From the NCBI GenBank assembly GCA_022823225.1, contig JAJDXM010000041.1, positions 1 through 63,751 of the forward strand: a stretch of 63,751 nucleotides of DNA, given 5' to 3'. Origin of the DNA: Gemmatimonadota bacterium (GTDB lineage: Bacteria > Gemmatimonadota > Gemmatimonadetes > Longimicrobiales > Gaopeijiaceae). The notes below the pieces were generated by a model that worked only from the letters and a program-made list of their open reading frames with translations, was not told where the DNA came from and did no database searches. This document shows positions 1 to 7,328 of the stretch, in pieces. The first letter of the stretch is position 1, and every line of letters starts with the position of its first letter. The position numbers were made by a program, and so were the translations under genes.

Positions 1-312
1 CTCATGTGTTCTTCCCTTCTCCTGTGCTTGTCGTGCGAGCCTCGATGCTCAAGTATCCATTCAGGACTTGGGGAAGGACGGTGGCGACCAAACTCCGGTA
101 CGGCCCATCACGGCCAGCGACCTCGCGATCCGACCACCGTCAGCCGTGACGGACGCCGTCCTGAAGCCAAGAGGATGTCTGCTACGGCCAACTCCATCGG
201 GGCACGGCTTCGCCTTGGCGCGGGCCGGTGGGACCAGCCAACCGTGGGTCGCGCCGCAGGTTATCATACTGAAGCGGCAGGACTCGGCCACACTTCCTAC
301 GAGGAGAAGAGG
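1..312. other. 5' edge region without a supported gene
   Basis: No convincing coding sequence was seen on either strand. The open frames here have no ribosome site or recognisable domain, and the plus-strand frame that runs into the HU gene lacks any HU-like sequence before its real start. A TATCAT hexamer at 262-267 could be a -10 element for the HU gene, but I see no good -35 partner. Confidence 0.4.
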
Positions 313-645
313 ATGACCAAAGCCGAACTCGTTGAGCAGGTCGCCGACGCGGTCGGACCGGGTGTCACCAAGAGGGAATGCGGGCTGATGGTCGACGCCT
401 TCCTCGATGCCGTGAAGGAGGCGCTCGCCCGAGGCGACGGCATCGAACTCCGGGGCTTCGGCACCTTCAAGGTGAGGCACCGCAAGGCCCGCACGGGCCG
501 CAATCCCCGGACCGGAGAGGCGGTCGAGGTTCCGGCCCGGGATGTACCGGTGTTCAAACCGTCAAGGGACCTCTGCGGTCGGGTGGAGCAAGGCTACGGC
601 GTGGCGGTCGCGGGAGAACCCTTGGGGGCCATTGGCAGGCCATAA
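313..645 (+). CDS. HU/IHF-family nucleoid DNA-binding protein
   Basis: Small histone-like protein (110 aa) that binds and bends DNA as a dimer in the nucleoid. The sequence shows the family pattern: an N-terminal helical part (MTKAELVEQVADAV, then MVDAFLDAVKEAL), the conserved turn ELRGFGTFKVRHRKA and the DNA-binding arm signature RTGRNPRTGEAVEVPA. The C-terminal tail of about 20 residues after the usual KPSRDL end is longer than in a typical 90-95 residue HU. The ATG at 313 is preceded by GAGGAG with good spacing. The open frame extends further upstream, but that part has no HU character. The ELRGFGTF turn is IHF-like, so HU and IHF subtypes cannot be separated. Confidence 0.9.
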   Translation: MTKAELVEQVADAVGPGVTKRECGLMVDAFLDAVKEALARGDGIELRGFGTFKVRHRKARTGRNPRTGEAVEVPARDVPVFKPSRDLCGRVEQGYGVAVAGEPLGAIGRP

Positions 646-1000
646 ACTGCCCACTTTCCGTCGCTCACGACGCGAGTTTTCAGTTGGGGGGTCACAGGGG
701 GCACAGCCCCCTTGCCAGCCTCCGCAGGGGACTCACGGAGTGTGGCCACACGGAGTAAGCTGGCTTGTCTCCCATAATCATGCAGATTCCCGCGTGATTT
801 GCACGACCGGGTCACGGGGAAGGCTCCGGGCGATGATGGGGATGGAAGCTAGCGATTCCGGGCCGTCCATGTTTACCCCCCGAAGCTGGACCGGCGACTG
901 ATTCCGCCAGCGCCTATGTCGATGGACACGGGCACCGGATGGGCAACCCCTCGCCCGGCCGAGGCCGGAAGAGGGGTCGTCAAAAGCGCCTGGCGACGGC
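646..1000. other. Intergenic region with a small GC hairpin
   Basis: No gene supported over about 355 bases. A perfect inverted repeat GGGGG-CACAG-CCCCC lies at 697-711 and extends by one A-T pair. It sits 50 bases after the HU stop and may help end its transcript, but no T-run follows. The rest shows neither codon bias nor recognisable motifs. Confidence 0.35.
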
Positions 1001-1099
1001 TCACGGCATGAAGTAGAGATAGGCCGATGCCACCAACAGCCACCCAGCAGCGATAAGCGCCCATATCAAAACAGGGCGTTTGCGAACCGCGTCACCCAT
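1001..1099 (-). CDS. Tiny single-pass membrane protein (32 aa)
   Basis: A 32-residue frame with a basic N-terminus (MGDAVRKRP) followed by one strongly hydrophobic helix (LIWALIAAGWLLVASAYLYF). This fits a single-pass membrane miniprotein with the N-terminus inside. Its ATG lies within the last codons of the preceding 51-residue frame: the ATGGGTGA string holds both the start and the upstream stop, so translation is probably coupled. No family recognised. It follows a decayed phage terminase on the same strand, so a phage-derived lysis or superinfection peptide is possible but unproven. Confidence 0.45.
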   Translation of the reverse strand: MGDAVRKRPVLIWALIAAGWLLVASAYLYFMP

Positions 1100-1247
1100 T
1101 GCAGAGCGCCATTCCGAACGCCCCGGTCATGTAGCCAATAAGACCGAGGAGAACACCGGCGCCCGTGCCTGGCCCCGGCAACACTATCGCGGCAATGACG
1201 CCGCCCATTGACGCGAGACCACCGATTCCTGCCAACGTCCTGCACAT
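1092..1247 (-). CDS. Small hydrophobic membrane protein (51 aa)
   Basis: A 51-residue glycine- and alanine-rich protein with two hydrophobic stretches, near residues 5-24 and 28-48, joined by PGPGTG. This suggests a helical hairpin in the membrane. The ATG at 1247 has a strong GGGAGG site five bases upstream, which supports real translation. The C-terminus overlaps the start of a second tiny membrane ORF, giving a two-gene mini-operon. No family recognised. The longer frame reaching back to 1610 is discarded because it crosses the terminase remnant in the wrong frame. Confidence 0.5.
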   Translation of the reverse strand: MCRTLAGIGGLASMGGVIAAIVLPGPGTGAGVLLGLIGYMTGAFGMALCNG

Positions 1248-1312
1248 AACTACCTCCCTGAGAATGGGGAACCGAAACGAGCATACATCGTACGCGCCAC
1301 GACGACCGCCCG

Positions 1313-2040
1313 TCAACCCGACCGCACCACCCGGAAGCCCGCGCCCCCGGCCGACACTTTCCGCGCGGCCGCCATCGCGCGAACCCCGAAAGCGATCACG
1401 GCCGCGCTCGCGGCATCGATGCGCCGGTTGGCATGGCGCTTGTCGAGGCCGGGATTCCCGGCCAAATCGCGCCGGAGCACGGCTTGCGCGAACGCCATGC
1501 GCGCCATCGTGCAACGTGGGCTGTGGAGCGCTCCGGATGCTACCGCGCGCTGGAACGCCCGCACGTCGTGCGAGCCGTCCGCCGTCGCACCGGCCCCGAG
1601 CCCGCGCCACTCCATCGCTTGCGGCTGGAACCCGCCGCGCGCCATGCAGTACACAAGCTCAGACTTCCGGTAGCGATCCGCGCCCATGACGACCCGCTCG
1701 CCCGCGAGGTCCGCGAAGATGCCCGATAGGAACAGCGGCCAGCCCACCACACAGCGTCAGGTGGCCGCCGTCCACGGCGTCCAGGTAGAGCGATCCGACG
1801 CCGTCGCGACGGGCCGGGCTCGCGCGGGTCAGGCTTCGCCGATGCGGCGTGCCACCATTCCACCCGTCCGGGCTCCCACACCGCGCAAGCCGCTGACAGC
1901 GACAGCGATACGCCTAGATCGATGCCAAGAAAGCACAGCCCGGCCCGTTGCGGGAGATCGTCAGCCTCGCAAAGCTCCCAACCGGCCGGATCGACCAACG
2001 GCTGCGAGGCGAGAAAGCTCGGCACCTTCCCGCGCGGCAC
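1313..2040 (-). pseudogene. Decayed phage terminase large subunit (TerL-like)
   Basis: Remnant of a DNA-packaging terminase. The first part, reading from 2040, has the nuclease-domain entry motif CFLGIDLG followed by a WEPGRVEWW strand. The homologous sequence then continues in another frame between about 1750 and 1320, with ERVVMGADRYRKSE, GATADGSHDVRAFQRAV and NRRIDAASAAVIAFG, the usual C-terminal end of TerL. At least one frameshift near 1800 separates the two parts, and the ATPase half is missing or unrecognisable. Sequence from 2040 to 2288 is open in yet another frame and might be more of the same gene. No other phage gene was seen, so this is a fossil rather than a prophage. Confidence 0.65.
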
Positions 2041-2351
2041 AGTTTCCGGCGGAGGACCACAGACCCATCCGCCTTCGCCCCGTGCGCCTGAAAGCTGCGT
2101 TTGCCAGATCGATCCCGAGGACTACCCGTACCCCTCGGAGACCCGAGATCGTCGCTCCCCAGCGATTCTGCGGCCCGGATCCACTCCACAGCGCGCCCAG
2201 CTTCGGTCGCCCCCGCTCCCTCCGCGCGGGCCACACTGCCGAGTGTGACATTTTCAACGGCCATTGACAGCAGCGTACGATTCCACATCTTCAGCGCGTC
2301 GTGAGGGGTTGGTCCCTCGCTATCGCTCTCTATCGCTTGGAGGAGGCAGCT

Positions 2352-2618
2352 GTGACGAACGCGCAGACGCGCTGCATCACGAAGTGGACCCGCGGCCTGG
2401 TGACCCTGTTGGTCGCCATCGGACTCTCGCCCTTGTCGCCCATCGGGCTCGGTGCGCAGGAGCCCGACGACCCCATGGACAACTGCTGGAACAACTGCGG
2501 ACTCGAGGCCAGTCTGTGGATGTACGAGAACGGCGCGACTTACGAAGAGGCTGAGAAAGAGTTCTACAGGTGCCTGGAGGAGTGCGAAGAAGAGGAAGAA
2601 GGGTCTTCCACTTGCTGA
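2352..2618 (+). CDS. Small exported twin-CX3C peptide
   Basis: An 88-residue protein starting at GTG 2352, with GGAGGAGG five bases upstream. The longer frame from 2301 lacks such a site. Residues about 10-35 form a Sec signal peptide (GLVTLLVAIGLSPLSPIGLGA) with likely cleavage before QEPDD. The mature part has CWNNC and CLEEC motifs, 24 residues apart, with a helix-prone stretch rich in Glu, Tyr and Ala between them, then a Glu run and a final Cys. Twin CX3C motifs joined by two helices make a disulfide-stapled helical hairpin in unrelated families. No function is known. The next gene downstream is a propeller lipoprotein in the same direction. Confidence 0.6.
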   Translation: MTNAQTRCITKWTRGLVTLLVAIGLSPLSPIGLGAQEPDDPMDNCWNNCGLEASLWMYENGATYEEAEKEFYRCLEECEEEEEGSSTC

Positions 2619-2675
2619 TCGGATCGAGTCAACCGCCCGGCTCGGCCTTCGGGGTCGTGGCTTAGGGTTTGGGAG

Positions 2676-3761
2676 TTGCGGAACTCGAACCGAGAGTCCA
2701 CGAACCGGTTCTGGTGCACCTTGCTAGGCACCGGGGCCCTTGCCGCTGTGGCATGCAGCGCGAACGAGGCCGAGCCGGGCAAACTCACGTTGCTTCCTGC
2801 GGAGTTCATCGCGGCAGTCGAGGTGCCCCTCAGCGTGAGCGTCTCGGTCGCCTTGGTCGACAGCTCCACAGCCTGTGTGGTTGAATCGTACGAGGTCCGG
2901 GTAGTGTGCGTGCGGAACGATGGGTCGACCATCGGGGTGTTTGGGAGGGAAGGCGAGGGTCCCGGTGAGTTCGACGGGGCACTGCGGTTACTCCGCGGAT
3001 CTAACCGAAGGGTTGGAGTGTCTGACGGAGACCGCCTGACTATTTTCGAGCCGAGTGGGACCATCCTGTCCAGCGTCCAGGTTCCGTTCCTGTTGAGGCC
3101 CATGGCGCCCTTTGCGCAAAGTGTGACTGGATCCTATTCGGTGCGTGTCGATGGCAGTTACAGAACGTTCGTCACCGAACTTGACGCAGAATCCGGCGAG
3201 GAACTGTGGGAGCGAGCATTGCTCCATCCCAGCGAGTTGGGCTTACCCATGGAGTGCGAACGGGGATACACCACGGGTGCTCTCGGCCCCGCCGGCCGAA
3301 TGGCGTTCGCCACTTGCCAAAGCGTCCTGGTTCTGTGGGACGGCGACGATGTCGTCACGTTCAGGGATCCGACCTATGCGTCCGAATTGCCCTCCGAGAA
3401 GGACATGGAGATTCACCGGGAGCGTTGGCGTCTCGCCTTCGGAGCACCCCCCTCGGAATCCGAGATGCTCGCCTACGCCGAAAGGCCCAAGTGGGTTACA
3501 GCAGGGAGCCGCTCGCTCATCTACGACGATTGGGGGCGGCTCTGGGTGGCGCTCCAGCGCGACAGGCACGAGTTTTCGTACTTCAGCATCTTTTCCGACA
3601 CCACCTACGTCGGGAGCGTGCGGGTGCGGGACCGGATTGAGGGCTACGACCTGCTGGGCTCCACACTGGCCGTGCTGGTGGAACGGCTTCCGGACGATCC
3701 GGCAGGCATCCCGGGGCGGGGGGTCGATTGGTACCGGTTCGAGCCGCCGGGTCCCAACTAA
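2676..3761 (+). CDS. 6-bladed beta-propeller lipoprotein
   Basis: A 361-residue exported protein. The N-terminus RFWCTLLGTGALAAVACS is a lipoprotein signal with acylation at the Cys in AVAC. The body repeats short beta-strand blades. It carries the signature GREGEGPGEFDGALRLL, common in the 6-bladed beta-propeller (TolB/NHL-like) proteins of Gemmatimonadota and Bacteroidota, then SDGDRLTIFEPSGTILSS. Ligands of this family are unknown. The only usable start is TTG at 2676, right after a GGGAG; the spacing is tight, so the start is uncertain. It lies 57 bases after the twin-CX3C peptide gene and may be co-transcribed with it. Confidence 0.7.
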   Translation: MRNSNRESTNRFWCTLLGTGALAAVACSANEAEPGKLTLLPAEFIAAVEVPLSVSVSVALVDSSTACVVESYEVRVVCVRNDGSTIGVFGREGEGPGEFDGALRLLRGSNRRVGVSDGDRLTIFEPSGTILSSVQVPFLLRPMAPFAQSVTGSYSVRVDGSYRTFVTELDAESGEELWERALLHPSELGLPMECERGYTTGALGPAGRMAFATCQSVLVLWDGDDVVTFRDPTYASELPSEKDMEIHRERWRLAFGAPPSESEMLAYAERPKWVTAGSRSLIYDDWGRLWVALQRDRHEFSYFSIFSDTTYVGSVRVRDRIEGYDLLGSTLAVLVERLPDDPAGIPGRGVDWYRFEPPGPN

Positions 3762-4143
3762 CCGGATCCGAGGAGCAGGGCCTCCCCGCGGGAATCACCG
3801 CCTTCGTGGGTCTGACGCACCTGCCGGTGTTGCCATCTAATCGGGATCGACCGGTACCGTGAAGGTACTGGACTCCACCGAGCCTGCGGGCTGGCACCGG
3901 GTGTCAAGGCCCTGAACGGCGCCGCTCCCCAGCAGCCCGGATCGGGGTGTTGCTGTCGAGGTGAAGTCTCGCCAAATGATACGGTTTCACCCGCTATTTC
4001 AGCATGAGGGAATCAGAAGTGGCTCAACGGCAGGAAACGCAGATCGCGCAGTCCAGATTGACTTTACGTGAATTCCTGCCGTGATTTGGGCTTCAGGTGC
4101 TCTGTCGGGCCGGCAACCGTTGCCTGAGGCCGTGGAGGTGCCG
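3762..4143. other. Convergent intergenic region
   Basis: Spacer of about 380 bases between the plus-strand propeller gene and the minus-strand metallopeptidase gene. No coding sequence is supported. It contains one clear hairpin, listed separately, and a somewhat AT-richer stretch around 3970-4080 with no recognisable motif. Confidence 0.5.
3851..3871. terminator. Hairpin between convergent genes
   Basis: CCGGTACC and GGTACTGG pair over eight positions, one of them a G-T wobble, around a five-base GTGAA loop. The hairpin lies 90 bases past the propeller gene stop. No T-run follows, so it would be an atypical terminator or an mRNA 3'-end stabiliser. Confidence 0.35.
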
Positions 4144-6021
4144 TCAGCGTGGGAGTCCCTCGCTGACCAGGATTTTCAACTCGCCTGAGTCCATCCGAAC
4201 CCCGGGGATCGACTCTCCCGTCCAGTTGCGGAGAATCCCGCGCAGCCGACCGTTTCCGCGATCGAGGACGATCGCCATGGGACTGGACCCGAACCGCGTC
4301 AACGTCACCGTGCCCTCGGGCCCGGACAGCACCACCTCTTCCAGGGCACCGTCGCGGGCCGCGTCGTAGGGCACCGCGAAGAGGAAGGTGCCGCCCCCGG
4401 AGGCGATCGGCCGGGGCGCGAAGCTGAAATCGAAGCGACGCTCACCACCGGATCCCAACCCTTCGAGACGGTACGGGCCCTCCTTCTCGGGCAGCAACGC
4501 CGGAAGATCGACTGCGAACGCCGGGTCGAGCGCCAGTTCCCCACCCCCCGCTCTTCCCCAGAGCAGCAGATTGCCCCGGTCCGCCGCCGCGTGGCGATCG
4601 GAGCCCGAAACCAGCGGTTCCTCTTCGTGGAGACGGAAATCCATCGCAAGTGTGAAATGGTAGTCGCTCACCCAACTCGGGCTGCAGTACCCCATGAAAT
4701 CCCTGTAGATCGACGCGCTGACCAGACGCTCCGCGTGGACGTCGTAACCCCACACCCCGATGGACCCGTTCGGATAGGGAAAGGCCTGATCCGGGGCGAT
4801 CGCGCCGCCGCAGGGGGCGTGATGCAAACCCAGGTTGTGTCCGATCTCGTGGGCCAGCGTCTCGCCGTCGGCCCTGCCCACTGCGACCGGGTGGCCGATG
4901 AACCCCAGACCTCGCGGCGTGGTTTCGCCATCGAGATTCACTGCACCGTAGTAGTAGCCCCGTTCCCCTTCGGTAACCCGAAGGTACGTCAGTTCACCGA
5001 GCAGCTGCGACCATCCGGCGGCGGTACCGAGGTCGGCCGACGTCATGAATCCATCGTGGACGGTCACCGCCAGATCGCCGATCGGAAGGACCGACCGTGC
5101 GTGGCGCAACTGCGGGCTGTCGGGCGTGATCCCGTTGGTCCAATTGTAGACGTCCGCACCGTTTCCCGACGCGGTCACGATGGGAACGATCGTGAGTTCC
5201 ATGGTTGGAAGCACGCGGACATCGAGCGGCAGCCTGCCCAGCGGCGGTATCCGGCGAATGCTCGCCGGCGCCGCAGGTACACGGCGCTCGGGATCGACCT
5301 CGATGAACATCTCGGTACCCGGTTCGATGAGAGATCCCGGGACCAGCGCATCGAACGACAGATCGAGCCGGCCTTCTTCCACTTCGGCCGGCATCACTTC
5401 GAATCCCGGTTCCATCACGAACCGGCGGGCCAGCTTGTTGTTGCGGTAGAAGGACGCTTTGACCACTGGCTGAAAGTAGCTTTCGCGGTCGCCGGTCACG
5501 AACACGCGCAAGAGAGCGTCGCGCCCGGCGATGAGCGGCACGCTGCCCATGGAATTCTGCACCACTTGCGTCAAGTGGTACGAGTCGACGGTCATGGTCA
5601 CTGTTGCGGGATTCGCGCGCACGCTCGTTAGGGCACGCAGCCCCGCGAAAGTCACGACCACGTTCGTCTCGCCGAATGCAACGGCCTCCGCTCTCCCGTT
5701 TCGTGCCATGAATACGGTTTCGGAACCAAGACTGCTCCAAACGGGACGCGCCCAGGTCGGCGTGCGGTGGATCGGGTGCCCCTGTCGATCAAGAACGAGC
5801 ACCGAATAATTGGCCACCTGACCGATGGTGAGCATTGTATCCGACGGCTGGATCGCCAGCGACGCCGGAACCATGTCGGCGTCCATCGCCAGATCGTCGC
5901 AGGCAGAGACGACGGAGAGCCCGGCCAGGCTGGCGGCGAGGAACACTGCAACCCGGCCGGCCGGGGTCGGGGCCCGCTGCGGGTCCGCACAGGGCTTCAG
6001 CCACACGCGCTTGTCACCCAC
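4144..6021 (-). CDS. Lipoprotein metallopeptidase, HExxHxxGxxH (array copy 3)
   Basis: A 625-residue predicted surface or periplasmic zinc metallopeptidase. A lipoprotein signal ends in VVSAC. It is followed by a bacterial Ig-like (BIG2-type) domain at about 50-135, a conserved beta-rich domain with PLIAGRDALLRVFV, and the catalytic domain with HEIGHNLGLHH (His391, Glu392, His395, His401). A Met-turn candidate is YRDFMGYC, and a beta-sandwich tail ends LVSEGLPR. This copy keeps the metzincin Gly between the second and third His. The order resembles M66/M11-like secreted peptidases, but the exact family is unassigned. The GTG start overlaps the end of the upstream beta-barrel gene by eight bases, indicating coupled translation. 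It is the last gene of the block. Confidence 0.8.
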   Translation of the reverse strand: MGDKRVWLKPCADPQRAPTPAGRVAVFLAASLAGLSVVSACDDLAMDADMVPASLAIQPSDTMLTIGQVANYSVLVLDRQGHPIHRTPTWARPVWSSLGSETVFMARNGRAEAVAFGETNVVVTFAGLRALTSVRANPATVTMTVDSYHLTQVVQNSMGSVPLIAGRDALLRVFVTGDRESYFQPVVKASFYRNNKLARRFVMEPGFEVMPAEVEEGRLDLSFDALVPGSLIEPGTEMFIEVDPERRVPAAPASIRRIPPLGRLPLDVRVLPTMELTIVPIVTASGNGADVYNWTNGITPDSPQLRHARSVLPIGDLAVTVHDGFMTSADLGTAAGWSQLLGELTYLRVTEGERGYYYGAVNLDGETTPRGLGFIGHPVAVGRADGETLAHEIGHNLGLHHAPCGGAIAPDQAFPYPNGSIGVWGYDVHAERLVSASIYRDFMGYCSPSWVSDYHFTLAMDFRLHEEEPLVSGSDRHAAADRGNLLLWGRAGGGELALDPAFAVDLPALLPEKEGPYRLEGLGSGGERRFDFSFAPRPIASGGGTFLFAVPYDAARDGALEEVVLSGPEGTVTLTRFGSSPMAIVLDRGNGRLRGILRNWTGESIPGVRMDSGELKILVSEGLPR

Positions 6022-6598
6022 TCAACTTTATCCCGATGCCGACATGAAGCGACAGCGCGATCGCGTGGGCCGTGCTCGAAACCGTGTTCGCCGTGAGCCA
6101 CCGGTACGAAAGGCCCGGCATGAGGAAGAGGCGGCCGAACGGCACGGTCGCACCGAAGCCGAATAGCATCCCGAGCCCGGGTTCGGGATCATCGCCCTCC
6201 GTGCCCACCTCCGTCGATCCGAAGAGCACTCCGCCGCGGAGCCAGGTTTGTCCGTCCAGCCACGCCAGCTTCGGCAGCAATTCCACGCCAAGCGCCCAAT
6301 GGTTGCCCACGACGGTCAGGTCTGCGCCTGTACAGAACCCTTCCTCGCACCCAAAGGCAGTCCTCAGATACCCACCGAACGCGGACACGTTCGGGCCGAT
6401 CCGCCTCTTGAGCACGACGTCGATGGACAGTTTGGGAACCACGTCCAGTGCGGCGGCCGACCTGGAATGGCTGCCGATCGTCACGCCGGTACGCACCTCG
6501 GCCTCCACTTCACCTACCCAACCCGGCAACTGGGCCTGGGCGGAACATGGGAGCAGCGCAATGCCCGGCGCCGCTGCCAGAAGGACGCGGATGCTCAC
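6014..6598 (-). CDS. Small outer-membrane beta-barrel partner (copy 2)
   Basis: A 194-residue protein with a Sec signal (MSIRVLLAAAPGIALLPCSAQAQ) and about eight alternating amphipathic strands, as in small outer-membrane barrels. It shares a clear pattern with the barrel at 9196-9783: QLPxW, the IGSHSxSAAALDxVPK block, FGGY, AFGCEEGFC (a CX4C pair likely to form a disulfide), GNHxALG, LPGxSYRxLTAN and a closing HVGIGIKL. I chose GTG 6598 because its signal peptide then matches that of the paralogue. A longer GTG start at 6664 overlaps the upstream lipoprotein gene. The stop overlaps the start of the next metallopeptidase, so the pair is probably co-translated. Confidence 0.65.
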   Translation of the reverse strand: MSIRVLLAAAPGIALLPCSAQAQLPGWVGEVEAEVRTGVTIGSHSRSAAALDVVPKLSIDVVLKRRIGPNVSAFGGYLRTAFGCEEGFCTGADLTVVGNHWALGVELLPKLAWLDGQTWLRGGVLFGSTEVGTEGDDPEPGLGMLFGFGATVPFGRLFLMPGLSYRWLTANTVSSTAHAIALSLHVGIGIKLSG

Positions 6599-6650
6599 AG
6601 CACGTTTTTCGGACCGCGGTGACCGGCAAGCGCCACGAGGATCACGCGGG

Positions 6651-7286
6651 TCAACCCCTGTCACAGGGTTCGGCCACCGTGATGCGCGTGGTATCCGAAA
6701 GCGCGGGGATGGCGGGGGAGCCGGCGGGCGGCACCTCCAGCGACGCTGTGTGCCGGTATGTTATCCAGGTGGGGTCGCAGCCGGTTACCGTCCAGACTCC
6801 CGACCATTGGACGCCCGGGCCCTCCGCGTTCTCATGGCCGCTCAGCGACGGACAGTGGCTGAACGTGGCGTTGATCGCGCCGCCGGGCACGTACTGGACC
6901 TGCGCAGTGCAACTGAATCCGAGTCGCTGTCCGACCTCGTTTTCGATGATGACATACCCCTCGGCGACGGCCAGTGAACACGGGGGCCAGTAGTTGTGCT
7001 CTTCGTCGTCGACGGCGCATCGGATCAGATAGTGGTCGGCAAAGCTGACCCTGTGATTCCACCTGACGCCACCGGGGATTCGACCCAGCACCCCGATCAC
7101 GTCCCCCTGCTCGACCACCAGTTCGTTGGGGGTCATGCTGACCGGCCACATGGCGAACCCCAGCACAGGGTCCTCCGGCGGGGGAGGAAGCGGCGGATCG
7201 ACTTCGATACATGCGGGCAGGAAGACCAGCGGGATCATGGCGAGCGTCCGGCTCGAGCCGATGGAGAGTCGCGTAGCGTGTCTCAT
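6651..7286 (-). CDS. Lipoprotein of unknown function inside the metallopeptidase array
   Basis: A 211-residue lipoprotein. The signal ends LVFLPAC, followed by a proline-rich linker (DPPLPPPPEDP). The rest looks beta-rich with several Cys (LIRCAVDDE, WPPCSLAV, GFSCTAQ, FSHCPSL, VTGCDP, AEPCDRG), an even number that could form disulfides. No known domain recognised; an Ig-like fold is possible. It lies 42 bases after metallopeptidase copy 2 and just before barrel copy 2, where the other module has no such gene. A purine-rich GAGAAGAG precedes the ATG. Confidence 0.6.
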   Translation of the reverse strand: MRHATRLSIGSSRTLAMIPLVFLPACIEVDPPLPPPPEDPVLGFAMWPVSMTPNELVVEQGDVIGVLGRIPGGVRWNHRVSFADHYLIRCAVDDEEHNYWPPCSLAVAEGYVIIENEVGQRLGFSCTAQVQYVPGGAINATFSHCPSLSGHENAEGPGVQWSGVWTVTGCDPTWITYRHTASLEVPPAGSPAIPALSDTTRITVAEPCDRG

Positions 7287-7328
7287 GGTTCTACTCTTCT
7301 CGGGTTGAAAACAGAATGGTCAAGTTGT

